From assembly GCF_029958925.1 (NCBI RefSeq), contig NZ_CP124616.1:1736001-1800000 (forward strand): DNA of 64,000 bases, written 5' to 3'. The notes beneath the pieces were generated by a model. The model was not told the DNA's origin and ran no database searches. It worked only from the letters and a program-made list of their open reading frames with translations. Shown here piece after piece: positions 16,410-26,039 of this stretch (its first letter is position 1; every line of letters starts with the position of its first letter). The DNA is from Tropicibacter oceani. GTDB lineage: Bacteria > Pseudomonadota > Alphaproteobacteria > Rhodobacterales > Rhodobacteraceae. Made by a program: the position numbers and the translations under genes.

Positions 16410-17300
16410 ATGTCAGCGGCCCGCCCGGTCCGGTTATTCCGGAACATCTCGGCCAAGATCGCCGCCATCCCGATGATACTGACGGCGCTGGTCGTCTTTG
16501 TCGGGGGCACCGCCTGGACGGTGACCTATTCCTTTACCTCGTCGAAGCTGCTGCCCAAGGCCAAGTTCGTCGGGCTGGACCAGTACGAGCGTCTCTGGGG
16601 CACCAGCCGCTGGCTGGTCTCGATCGAGAACCTGTTGATCTATGGGGTCTGTTCCATGGTGCTGAGCCTGATCATCGGGTTCTTGCTGGCGGCGCTGCTG
16701 GATCAGAAGATCCGCTATGAAAACGCCTTTCGCACCATCCTGCTGTATCCCTTCGCGCTTAGCTTCATCGTGACGGGGCTGGTCTGGCAATGGCTGCTGA
16801 ACCCCGATTTCGGGGTGCAGAACGTGGTGCGCGGGCTGGGCTGGGAAAGCTTTACCTTTGATCCGCTTTATAACTCGGACATCGTGATTTTCGGCGTGCT
16901 GATCGCGGGGCTGTGGCAGGGCACCGGGTTGATCATGTGCCTGATGCTGGCGGGGCTGCGCGGCATTGATCCCGACATCTGGAAGGCGTCGCGCGTCGAC
17001 GGCATTCCGGCGTGGAAAACCTATATCTTCATCGTCATTCCGATGATGCGCCCGGTGTTCATCACCACGCTGGTGATCATCGCCAGCGGCATCGTCAAGC
17101 TGTACGACCTGATCGTCGCGCAGACTGGAGGCGGGCCGGGCATCGCGTCGGAAGTGCCGGCAAAATACGTCTATGACTACATGTTCCAGGGCCAGAACCT
17201 GGGCCAGGGCTTTGCCGCCTCGACCATGATGCTGCTGGCGGTTCTGGTTGTGGTGATCCCATGGGCCTATCTCGAATTCGGAGGCAAGAAACATGGCTGA
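16410..17300 (+). CDS. Sugar ABC transporter permease 1 (MalF-like)
   Basis: A 296-residue membrane protein with six helices and the permease EAA loop (DIWKASRVDGIPAWKTYIFIVIPMMRP) that docks on the ATPase. The ATG at 16410 has AAGGGGGAG in front; an earlier TTG at 16392 is less likely. Its last 8 bp overlap the second permease gene, so translation is coupled. It forms the channel with permease 2. Confidence 0.93.
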   Translation: MSAARPVRLFRNISAKIAAIPMILTALVVFVGGTAWTVTYSFTSSKLLPKAKFVGLDQYERLWGTSRWLVSIENLLIYGVCSMVLSLIIGFLLAALLDQKIRYENAFRTILLYPFALSFIVTGLVWQWLLNPDFGVQNVVRGLGWESFTFDPLYNSDIVIFGVLIAGLWQGTGLIMCLMLAGLRGIDPDIWKASRVDGIPAWKTYIFIVIPMMRPVFITTLVIIASGIVKLYDLIVAQTGGGPGIASEVPAKYVYDYMFQGQNLGQGFAASTMMLLAVLVVVIPWAYLEFGGKKHG

Positions 17301-18234
17301 TCCTGCAAGCCTGTCCGCCACGGTTGCCGGGGCCGATGCTGTCGCACGCCAGCTGAGCGGCCCCAGGGGCCCGCGCCCGAAAAAGGCGCTGTCGGGGCGC
17401 AACATCATGATCTACGGCACGCTGGCGGTCGTCTCGGTCTATTACCTTTTGCCGCTGTACGTGATGATCGTCACATCGTTGAAGGGGATGCCGGAAATCC
17501 GGATGGGCAACATCTTTGCCCCGCCGGTCGAGATCACGTTCGAGCCATGGGTCAAGGCCTGGGCCGAGGCCTGCACGGGCCTGAACTGTGACGGGCTTTC
17601 GCGCGGTTTCTGGAATTCGGTGCAGATCACGGTGCCTTCGGTCATCGTGTCGATCGCGATAGCCTCGGTGAACGGCTATGCGCTGGCGAACTGGCGGTTC
17701 AAGGGCGCCGACATGTTCTTTACCATCCTGATCTTTGGCGCCTTCATCCCCTATCAGGTGATGCTGTACCCCATCGTGATCCTGCTGCGCGAAATGGGGC
17801 TGTACGGGTCGCTGTCGGGGCTGGTCATGGTGCATTCGATATTCGGCATGCCGATCCTGACGCTGCTGTTCCGCAACTATTTTTCGTCCCTGCCCGAAGA
17901 GTTGTTCAAGGCGGCGCGCGTCGACGGGGCCGGGTTCTGGCAGATCTATTTCCAGATCATGCTGCCCATGTCGCTGCCGATCTTCGTGGTGGCGATGATC
18001 CTGCAAGTCACCGGGATCTGGAACGATTTCCTGTTTGGCGTGGTCTATACCAAGCCCGATCTTTATCCGATGACGGTGCAGTTGAATAACATCGTCAACT
18101 CGGTCCAGGGGGTCAAGGAATACAACGTCAACATGGCGGCAACCCTGCTGACCGGGCTGGTACCGCTGGTCATCTACTTTGTCTCGGGCAAGCTATTCGT
18201 GCGCGGCATCGCTGCGGGGGCGGTCAAAGGATGA
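17293..18234 (+). CDS. Sugar ABC transporter permease 2 (MalG-like)
   Basis: A 313-residue membrane protein with six helices after a cytoplasmic N-terminal extension of about 40 residues. The EAA loop is EELFKAARVDGAGFWQIYFQIMLPMSLP. The start overlaps permease 1 by 8 bp, with GGAGGCAAG as ribosome site. An insertion with WAEACTGLNCDGLSRGFWNSV between helices 1 and 2 matches the glucose/mannose-type MalG group. Confidence 0.93.
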   Translation: MADPASLSATVAGADAVARQLSGPRGPRPKKALSGRNIMIYGTLAVVSVYYLLPLYVMIVTSLKGMPEIRMGNIFAPPVEITFEPWVKAWAEACTGLNCDGLSRGFWNSVQITVPSVIVSIAIASVNGYALANWRFKGADMFFTILIFGAFIPYQVMLYPIVILLREMGLYGSLSGLVMVHSIFGMPILTLLFRNYFSSLPEELFKAARVDGAGFWQIYFQIMLPMSLPIFVVAMILQVTGIWNDFLFGVVYTKPDLYPMTVQLNNIVNSVQGVKEYNVNMAATLLTGLVPLVIYFVSGKLFVRGIAAGAVKG

Positions 18235-18261
18235 GACAGGCCGCACCCGATACCTTTGGCG

Positions 18262-18378
18262 GGGGCTTTGCCCCGCGGGAATGGGGCTCTGCCCCGTGGC
18301 GCCCTCGATCTGTCCGCGGGACAGATCGCCGCTGCGCGGACCGGGCGCCACCCCCCGGAGTATTTTTGCCAAGAAGAA
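18262..18378. repeat. Dispersed intergenic repeat (copy B)
   Basis: Contains GGGG-CTTTG-CCCC, GGGGC-TCT-GCCCC, a 10-bp dyad CGATCTGTCC-GCG-GGACAGATCG (18306-18328), and the core at 18355-18378. A 22-bp stretch of that core (18357-18378) is the exact reverse complement of 22461-22482. It lies inside the ABC operon between permease 2 and the ATPase. Confidence 0.65.
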
Positions 18379-18403
18379 ACACGGACATGTGGAGGGGGCA
18401 GGC

Positions 18404-19489
<1,086 letters not shown>

Positions 19490-19510
19490 CGACGCAAGAG
19501 GACCAATGAC

Positions 19511-20254
19511 ATGAACGTTTCATTCCAACTGTATTCGGCGCGTGATGCGGGCCCCTGGGCGGAGACGCTGACGATGCTTTCGGGGCTGGGGTATACCCAG
19601 GTCGAGGGGTTTGGCGGGGTCTATGATGACCCGGCGGCGTTCCGCGCGCTGCTGGATGCCAATGGGCTGACCATGCCGTCGGGGCATTTCTTTCCGGTGG
19701 GCAATTTCGAAGGCGGCTTGGACAAGACCCTGACCACGGCCAAGGCGCTGGGGATGAACCGCGTATTCTGCCCCGCCCCCGAGGACGATCTGCGCGGCGA
19801 CACGCCCGATCTGGCGGCGTGGAAGGCGCTGGCGCATCGGCTTGAGGAAGCGGCGAAAAAGGTGCGCGATGCAGGCCTGGCCTTTGGCTGGCACAACCAC
19901 CACTGGGAGTTCATGGGCAACAGCCCGGCGATGGAGGTGATCTTGCAAGAGGCGCCCAGCATCGACTGGGAAATGGACGTGGCCTGGGTGGTGCGTGGCG
20001 GCGGCAATCCCTTGGACTGGATCGAAAAGTACAAGGACCGGATCACCACAGCCCATGTCAAGGATATCGCGCCTGCCGGGGATTGCGCGGACGAAGACGG
20101 CTGGGCCGACGTGGGGCAGGGCACCATGGACTGGGCCGGGATCATGTCGGCGCTGCGCGGCGCGGGCGTCGACCTGTTCGTGATGGAACATGACAAACCG
20201 TCGGATGCCACGCGTTTCGCGCGCCGGTCCATCGACGCCTTTCGGGGGTACTGA
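19511..20254 (+). CDS. TIM-barrel sugar (phosphate) isomerase/epimerase 1
   Basis: A 247-residue AP-endonuclease-2-like barrel. Likely metal ligands are E in GWHNHHWEF, D in WEMDVAWV, H in TAHVKDI and E in LFVMEHDKP. It resembles IolE/YcjR-type enzymes that act on inosose or 3-keto-glycosides. It is followed after 3 bp by a Gfo/Idh dehydrogenase, a common pairing in which the dehydrogenase makes a keto-sugar that the barrel enzyme isomerises or epimerises. Exact substrate unknown. Confidence 0.85.
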   Translation: MNVSFQLYSARDAGPWAETLTMLSGLGYTQVEGFGGVYDDPAAFRALLDANGLTMPSGHFFPVGNFEGGLDKTLTTAKALGMNRVFCPAPEDDLRGDTPDLAAWKALAHRLEEAAKKVRDAGLAFGWHNHHWEFMGNSPAMEVILQEAPSIDWEMDVAWVVRGGGNPLDWIEKYKDRITTAHVKDIAPAGDCADEDGWADVGQGTMDWAGIMSALRGAGVDLFVMEHDKPSDATRFARRSIDAFRGY

Positions 20255-20257
20255 GCC

Positions 20258-21388
20258 ATGAAAACTTTGGGAGTAGGCGTGATCGGCTGCGGCAATATCT
20301 CGGCCGCTTACATGAAACTGGCGCCTTTGTTCAAAGGCATCGAAATGCGGGCCTGCGCCGATATCAGCGAGGCGGCGGCCAGGGCGCGGGCCGAGGAATT
20401 CGGGTTGCGCGCCGAAACGGTCGAGGGGCTTTTGGCCTCGGACGACATCGACATCATCGTCAACCTGACGGTGCCCGCCGCGCATTTCGAGGTGTCTAAA
20501 CGCATCCTTGAGGCGGGCAAGCATTCCTATTCGGAAAAGCCTTTTGTTCTGTCGCTGGAAGAGGGCGAGGCGCTGCGCAAGCTGGCGGCGGAAAAGGGCC
20601 TGCGCGTGGGGTCTGCCCCCGACACCTATCTGGGCGGGGCGCACCAACTGGCGCGTGCGGCTTTGGACGAGGGCAAGGTCGGCCGCGTCATCGGCGGCAC
20701 ATGCCATGTCATGTCCTTCGGGATGGAGCATTGGCACCCAAACCCGGACTTCTTCTTTCAGCCCGGCGGCGGGCCGATCCTTGATCTTGGGCCTTACTAC
20801 ATCACCAACCTTGTGCAGTTGATCGGACCGGTACGGGCCGTGGCAGCGATGACAGGCAAAGGGTCGGAACGGCGCACCATTTCCAACGGGCCGCGCAATG
20901 GCGAGACGATCCCGGTGGACACGCCGACCAGTATCCATGCCCTGCTGGAGTTCGAGAACGGCGCCATCGTCAGCTTTGGCGCCAGCTGGGACGTCAAGGC
21001 GCACCGCCATGAAAACATGGAGCTTTACGGGTTGGACGCCTCGCTTTACGTGCCTGACCCGAACTTCTTCGGCGGCGAAGTCAAGGTGGCAACCCCCGAA
21101 GGCGCCACGGCGCTTGAAGAGCGCGGCCATCCTTTTGGCGTGCCCAACATCGAGGACGGACGCGGCACGCCGCGCGCCAACTATCGCTGTGCGGGGCTGG
21201 CGGATATGGCGCAGGCCATCCTTGCGGATCGTCCGCATCGCTGCTCGCAAGAGTTGGCGACCCATGTGGTCGAGGTCATGACGGCGATCCTGAAGGCGGG
21301 CGAAGACCGTGCCTGGGTCACGATGACCACCACCTGCGACCGGCCTCAGGCGCTAAGCCCGAAGGACGCTCAGGCCCTGCTGGCATAA
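20258..21388 (+). CDS. Gfo/Idh/MocA-family dehydrogenase 1
   Basis: A 376-residue NAD(P)-dependent oxidoreductase. The Rossmann start is GVGVIGCGNISAAYMKLAP; the conserved EKP motif appears as YSEKPFVLS; the C-terminal domain carries GGGPILDLGPYYITNLVQL. It is predicted to be cytoplasmic and to oxidise a sugar or glycoside hydroxyl. It is encoded with the barrel isomerase 3 bp upstream and the aldo/keto reductase 12 bp downstream, in one operon. Confidence 0.9.
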   Translation: MKTLGVGVIGCGNISAAYMKLAPLFKGIEMRACADISEAAARARAEEFGLRAETVEGLLASDDIDIIVNLTVPAAHFEVSKRILEAGKHSYSEKPFVLSLEEGEALRKLAAEKGLRVGSAPDTYLGGAHQLARAALDEGKVGRVIGGTCHVMSFGMEHWHPNPDFFFQPGGGPILDLGPYYITNLVQLIGPVRAVAAMTGKGSERRTISNGPRNGETIPVDTPTSIHALLEFENGAIVSFGASWDVKAHRHENMELYGLDASLYVPDPNFFGGEVKVATPEGATALEERGHPFGVPNIEDGRGTPRANYRCAGLADMAQAILADRPHRCSQELATHVVEVMTAILKAGEDRAWVTMTTTCDRPQALSPKDAQALLA

Positions 21389-21400
21389 GGAGAAAGACAG

Positions 21401-22444
21401 ATGGTCTGGCAAGCATCGGACACCCGATACGACACCATGCAATACCGCCGCTGCGGGCGGTCGGGCCTGAAACTGCCGGCCATCTCGTTGGGCCTGTGGC
21501 ACAACTTTGGCGACGACACCCCGCATCAATTGAAGCGCGACATTTGCCGCACGGCCTTTGATGCGGGGATCACCCATTTCGATCTGGCCAACAACTATGG
21601 CCCGAAACCGGGCGCGGCGGAACTGGCCTTCGGGGAAATCCTGCGCACCGATTTTGCGCCTTACCGGGACGAGCTGATCATTTCGTCCAAGGCAGGCTAT
21701 GGCATGTGGCCGGGGCCTTATGGCGAATGGGGATCGCGCAAATACCTGATCGCGTCGTGTGACCAGTCGCTCAAACGCATGGGGCTGGACTACGTCGACA
21801 TCTTCTATTCGCACCGCTTCGATCCCGACACGCCGCTGGAAGAAACCATGATGGCGCTGGATCATATCGTGCGCTCGGGGCGCGCGCTCTATGTCGGAAT
21901 TTCCTCCTACAACGCGGCCAGAACCCGCGAGGCGGCTGCGATTTTGAAGGATTTGGGCACGCCCTGCCTGATCCACCAGCCGTCCTATTCGATGATCAAC
22001 CGCTGGGTCGAAGAAGACGGGCTGCTGGATGCGCTGGACGATCTGGGCATCGGGTCGATCGCCTTTACGCCGCTGGCGCAGGGGATGCTGACCAAGAAAT
22101 ACCTTGGCGGCGTGCCCGAAGGCAGCCGCGCGACGCAGGGCAAATCGCTGCTCGACGGCTTCCTGAACGAGGACGTTCTGGCGCGTATCCACGCGCTGAA
22201 CGCCATTGCCGAACGGCGCGGTCAGACGCTGGCGCAGATGGCGCTGGCCTGGGTGCTGCGCGGGGAACGGGTGACGACGGCGCTGATCGGCGCATCGAAA
22301 CCTTCTCAGATCACCGATTGCGTCGGCGCAGTGCAGAACCTTGAATTCACACAGGCCGAACTGGACGAGATCGACCAATATGCGGTGGATGCCAACGTAA
22401 ACCTCTGGGCGGCCTCCTCGGAACGCGAAGGTCCCAGCCGATGA
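21401..22444 (+). CDS. Aldo/keto reductase, YghZ-like
   Basis: A 347-residue AKR. The catalytic tetrad is visible: D in THFDLANNYG, Y in the same motif, K in IISSKAGYGMWPGPYGEWGS, H in YSHRFDPDTP. The GPYGEWGSRK insertion and the phosphate-binding C-terminal part (ALIGASKPSQI) match the L-glyceraldehyde-3-phosphate reductase (YghZ) subgroup. Within this island it may reduce aldehydic products of the pathway. The ribosome site AAGGAGAAAG precedes the ATG. Confidence 0.88.
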   Translation: MVWQASDTRYDTMQYRRCGRSGLKLPAISLGLWHNFGDDTPHQLKRDICRTAFDAGITHFDLANNYGPKPGAAELAFGEILRTDFAPYRDELIISSKAGYGMWPGPYGEWGSRKYLIASCDQSLKRMGLDYVDIFYSHRFDPDTPLEETMMALDHIVRSGRALYVGISSYNAARTREAAAILKDLGTPCLIHQPSYSMINRWVEEDGLLDALDDLGIGSIAFTPLAQGMLTKKYLGGVPEGSRATQGKSLLDGFLNEDVLARIHALNAIAERRGQTLAQMALAWVLRGERVTTALIGASKPSQITDCVGAVQNLEFTQAELDEIDQYAVDANVNLWAASSEREGPSR

Positions 22445-22460
22445 AGACCTGCCACGCTGC

Positions 22461-22482
22461 TTCTTCTTGGCAAAAATACTCC
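22461..22482. repeat. Dispersed intergenic repeat (copy C), inverted relative to copy B
   Basis: TTCTTCTTGGCAAAAATACT continues with CC and is the perfect 22-bp reverse complement of 18357-18378. The two copies bracket a 4.1-kb block holding the ATPase, isomerase, dehydrogenase and reductase genes. Confidence 0.65.
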
Positions 22483-22538
22483 CGCCGGAGGCTCCCTTGG
22501 GCAGCACCGGGCACAGTCCTGGAGGGTCAGGAGGAACG

Positions 22539-24146
22539 ATGATCCGCAACCCGATCCTACCGGGGTTCAACCCCGATCCTTCGATCTGCCGGGCGGGCGA
22601 TGAGTATTTCATCGCGACCTCGACCTTTGAATGGTATCCCGGCGTGCAGATCCACCGCTCCCGCGATCTGGCGGACTGGACGCTGGCCTGCCGGCCGCTG
22701 ACGCGCGCCAGTCAGCTGGATATGCGCGGAAATCCCGACAGTTGCGGGATCTGGGCGCCTTGTCTGTCCCATGCGGACGGGCGGTTCTGGTTGGTCTACA
22801 CGGACGTCAAACGCTATGACGGCAACTTCAAGGACGCGCACAACTACATCGTCTGGGCCGATGCGATCGAAGGGCCGTGGAGCGATCCGGTCTATGTCAA
22901 TTCCAGCGGCTTTGACCCGTCGCTGTTTCACGATGACGACGGGCGCAAGTATTTCATCAACATGCAGTGGAACCACCGGTCGCAGTCGATTGGGGGCAGT
23001 CCCAAGACCCCGGCTTTTGACGGTATCCTGTGTCAGGAATGGGACCCGCAGCAGGGTTTGATTGGCCCGGTGCGCAACATCTTTCCGGGCACCGCGCTGG
23101 GGCTGGTCGAGGCGCCGCATTTGTACAAGCGCAATGGCTGGTATTACCTGACCACCGCCGAGGGCGGGACAAGCTATGATCACGCGGTCACCATGGCGCG
23201 GTCGCGCGACGTCTGGGGGCCCTACGCGCTGCACCCCGACACCCATCTGATGACTGCCAAGGATGCCCCGGACAGCGCCCTGCAACGGGTCGGGCATGGT
23301 CAGATCGTCGAGACACCGGAGGGCGAGACCTATCACACTTTCCTGTGTTCGCGCCCGATTGACGAGATGGGCGCGCGGGTGGGGCGGGGCTATTCGCCGC
23401 TGGGCCGCGAGACGGGGATCGAGCGTTGTGTCTGGCGCGACGACTGGCTGTATCTTGAGGCCGGCGGGCAGGTGCCGCGTGTGGAGGTGCCTTGCGCGGG
23501 GGAAACGCTGCCCGCGCCGGGGGTTTCCAGAGTTTTCACGGACGCTTCCTTGCCGCCCGAATTCCAGTGGCTGCGCACGCCGGAACCGGATCGGATTTTC
23601 CAGCTGACCGGCAGCGCCCTGCGCCTGTTTGGCCGCGAAAGCATCGGGTCCTGGTTCGAGCAGGCGCTTGTCGCGCGGCGGCAGGAACATCTGGCCTATC
23701 GCGCCGAGACGACGCTGGCCGAGTTTTCCCCCACGACCTATCAGCAGAATGCGGGCCTTGTGACCTATTACAACCGCTTCAAGTTCCACTTTCTGACCGT
23801 CACGCGGGAACCGGGGCTGGGGCGTGCCCTGTCGATCCTGTCCTGTCCCGGCGATTTCCCGGACGGGCGCCTGCAATTCCCCGCCCAGCCCATCGCCATC
23901 GGGGATGGCCCGATTGATCTGGCGGTGCAGACCGACCACGCGCGCCAGCAGTTTTACTGGCGGCAGGGCGGTGATTGGCAGGCCTTTGGGCCGGAACTGA
24001 ACGCCGCCGTTCTGTCGGACGAAGGCGGGCGCGGGGCGCATGGATCGTTCACCGGGAATTTCGTCGGCATGGCGGGTTTTGATCTGACCGGGCAGGGGCG
24101 CGCGGCGGATTTCACGCGGTTCGATTACCAGCCGGGGGCGCTTTGA
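22539..24146 (+). CDS. Glycoside hydrolase family 43 beta-xylosidase/arabinosidase-like
   Basis: A 535-residue protein opening NPILPGFNPDPSICRAGDEYF, the hallmark of GH43 xylosidases (catalytic Asp in FNPDPS). The five-bladed propeller is followed by a beta-sandwich domain from about residue 320 (LPPEFQWLRTP onward). The middle Asp lies in VYVNSSGFDPSLFHDDDG and the acid Glu in GLVEAPHLYKRNGWYYL. There is no signal peptide, so it should hydrolyse imported oligosaccharides in the cytoplasm. The start at 22539 follows GGAGGGTCAGGAGGAACG. Confidence 0.92.
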   Translation: MIRNPILPGFNPDPSICRAGDEYFIATSTFEWYPGVQIHRSRDLADWTLACRPLTRASQLDMRGNPDSCGIWAPCLSHADGRFWLVYTDVKRYDGNFKDAHNYIVWADAIEGPWSDPVYVNSSGFDPSLFHDDDGRKYFINMQWNHRSQSIGGSPKTPAFDGILCQEWDPQQGLIGPVRNIFPGTALGLVEAPHLYKRNGWYYLTTAEGGTSYDHAVTMARSRDVWGPYALHPDTHLMTAKDAPDSALQRVGHGQIVETPEGETYHTFLCSRPIDEMGARVGRGYSPLGRETGIERCVWRDDWLYLEAGGQVPRVEVPCAGETLPAPGVSRVFTDASLPPEFQWLRTPEPDRIFQLTGSALRLFGRESIGSWFEQALVARRQEHLAYRAETTLAEFSPTTYQQNAGLVTYYNRFKFHFLTVTREPGLGRALSILSCPGDFPDGRLQFPAQPIAIGDGPIDLAVQTDHARQQFYWRQGGDWQAFGPELNAAVLSDEGGRGAHGSFTGNFVGMAGFDLTGQGRAADFTRFDYQPGAL

Positions 24147-24965
24147 ATGTTCGCTTTGGTTGAAATCTTTGATCTGGACAGCGGGCAGGCCCAGGTGGTT
24201 CTGGACACCGATTGGCATGTCGAGGCGCCGAACTGGACGCGCGATGGCGCGGCCTTGATCGTCAATGCGAAGGGGCGGCTGTACCGGCTGCCGCTGGACG
24301 CGCCGGGCCTGATCCCGATCGAGACCGGCTTTGACCAGCTTAACAACGATCACGGGATTTCGCCCGATGGCCTGACATTGGCGATCAGTGACAAGACCGA
24401 GACCGGGAAATCCTGCATCTACACGGTGCAGGGCGGCGTGCCGACGCGGGTGACGGACAAGGTGCCCAGTTGGTGGCACGGCTGGTCGCCGGATGGGCAG
24501 CGCCACACTTATACCTGCGTGCGGAACGGCGATTTCGGCATTGCAACCTGCGCGCTGGACGGCAGCGATGAACGCCTGCTGATCACCAGCGCGCACCACT
24601 ATGACGGGCCGGATTACAGCCCTGATGGGGAATGGATCTGGTTCAACTCGGATCGCGGCGGCGACATGGCGCTGTGGCGGATGCGCAGCGATGGCAGCGA
24701 CGTCCAGCAGATGACCCACGGCGACAGCGTCGACTGGTTCCCGCATCCATCCCCCGATGGCCAGAACGTGCTTTACCTGGCCTATCCGCCGGGCACCGAG
24801 GGCCACCCCTTTGGCCGCGACGTGGAGTTGCGCCTGATGCCCGCGGCGGGCGGGCCGCCGCAGACCCTGACCCATCTTTTCGGCGGGCAAGGCACGCTGA
24901 ACGTGCCCTGCTGGGCGCCAGACAGCCGCCGCTTTGCCTATGTCCGCTATCACCAGACCACCTGA
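24147..24965 (+). CDS. Cytoplasmic TolB/PD40-like beta-propeller protein
   Basis: A 272-residue protein beginning directly after the GH43 stop (TGA-ATG). Repeated PD40-type blades are evident (NWTRDGAALIV, GISPDGLTLAIS, GWSPDGQRHTY, DYSPDGEWIWF, HPSPDGQNVLYL, CWAPDSRRFAY). No signal peptide is present, unlike periplasmic TolB. Similar folds serve as lyases (oligogalacturonate lyase, PL22) and as sugar-acting enzymes, so an enzymatic role in this catabolic operon is possible, but no catalytic residues can be assigned. Confidence 0.75.
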   Translation: MFALVEIFDLDSGQAQVVLDTDWHVEAPNWTRDGAALIVNAKGRLYRLPLDAPGLIPIETGFDQLNNDHGISPDGLTLAISDKTETGKSCIYTVQGGVPTRVTDKVPSWWHGWSPDGQRHTYTCVRNGDFGIATCALDGSDERLLITSAHHYDGPDYSPDGEWIWFNSDRGGDMALWRMRSDGSDVQQMTHGDSVDWFPHPSPDGQNVLYLAYPPGTEGHPFGRDVELRLMPAAGGPPQTLTHLFGGQGTLNVPCWAPDSRRFAYVRYHQTT

Positions 24966-24980
24966 GAACAGGAGACCCAC

Positions 24981-26039
24981 ATGCCCGGAATGATCAAAGG
25001 ACCTGCGCTTTTCCTTGCCCAGTTCGCGGGCGACGACGCGCCCTTCAATTCGTTGGAAAACATCACGAAATGGGCGGCGGGCCTGGGCTATAAGGGCGTG
25101 CAGATCCCCAGCTTTGACGCGCGCCTGTTCGATCTGGACAAGGCCGCCGACAGCCAGACCTATTGCGACGAGGTCAAGGGCATTTGCGCCGATGCGGGCG
25201 TGCAGATCACCGAGCTTTCGACGCACCTTCAAGGCCAGCTGGTCGCGGTGAACCCGGCCTATGACGCGGCCTTTGACGCCTTTGCCCCGGCATCGGTGCA
25301 TGGCAACCCCAAGGCGCGGCAGGCCTGGGCGGTGGATCAGGTCAAGAAGGCGGCGGTTGCCTCGCGCAGGCTGGGGCTGGACACCACGGTCAGTTTCACT
25401 GGATCGCTTGCCTTTCCGTTCCTTTACCCCTGGCCGCAGCGCCCCGAGGGGCTGATCGACGAGGCCTTTGCCGAACTGGCGCGGCGCTGGGTGCCGATCT
25501 TTGACCATTACGAGGAAAACGGCGTCGACATCGGGTTTGAAATCCACCCCGGAGAAGACGTATTCGACGGCGCGAGTTGGGAGATGTTCCTGGACGCCTG
25601 CAAGGGGCACAATCGCTGCCGCATCAACTATGATCCGAGCCATTTCCTGCTGCAATGCATGGACTACCTGCAATTCATCGACATCTATCACGAACGGATC
25701 TGCGCCTTTCACGTCAAGGATGCCGAGTTCAACCCCGATGGCCGTCAGGGGGTTTATTCCGGCTATCAGCCGTGGCTGGGGCGCGCCGGGCGGTTCCGCA
25801 GCCTTGGCGATGGGCAGGTGGATTTCGGCGGCATATTCTCGCGCCTCGCGACGCATGGCTATGACAGCTGGGCGGTGCTGGAGTGGGAATGCTGCCTGAA
25901 ATCGCCGCAGCAAGGGGCGGCCGAGGGCGCGCCGTTCATCGAGCAGCATATCATCGAGGTGACGGACAAGGCCTTTGACGATTTCGCCGGGGGGCAGACG
26001 GATATGGATGCCATCCGCAAGATGCTGGGGACCGCGTGA
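24981..26039 (+). CDS. TIM-barrel sugar (phosphate) isomerase/epimerase 2
   Basis: A 352-residue AP-endonuclease-2-like barrel, longer than isomerase 1 (19511). Probable metal ligands are E in GFEIHPGEDVFD, D in INYDPSHFLLQ, H in FHVKDAEF and E in WAVLEWECC. It overlaps the next dehydrogenase gene by 1 bp (TGATG), so the two are translationally coupled, the second isomerase-dehydrogenase pair in the island. Substrate unknown. Confidence 0.87.
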   Translation: MPGMIKGPALFLAQFAGDDAPFNSLENITKWAAGLGYKGVQIPSFDARLFDLDKAADSQTYCDEVKGICADAGVQITELSTHLQGQLVAVNPAYDAAFDAFAPASVHGNPKARQAWAVDQVKKAAVASRRLGLDTTVSFTGSLAFPFLYPWPQRPEGLIDEAFAELARRWVPIFDHYEENGVDIGFEIHPGEDVFDGASWEMFLDACKGHNRCRINYDPSHFLLQCMDYLQFIDIYHERICAFHVKDAEFNPDGRQGVYSGYQPWLGRAGRFRSLGDGQVDFGGIFSRLATHGYDSWAVLEWECCLKSPQQGAAEGAPFIEQHIIEVTDKAFDDFAGGQTDMDAIRKMLGTA

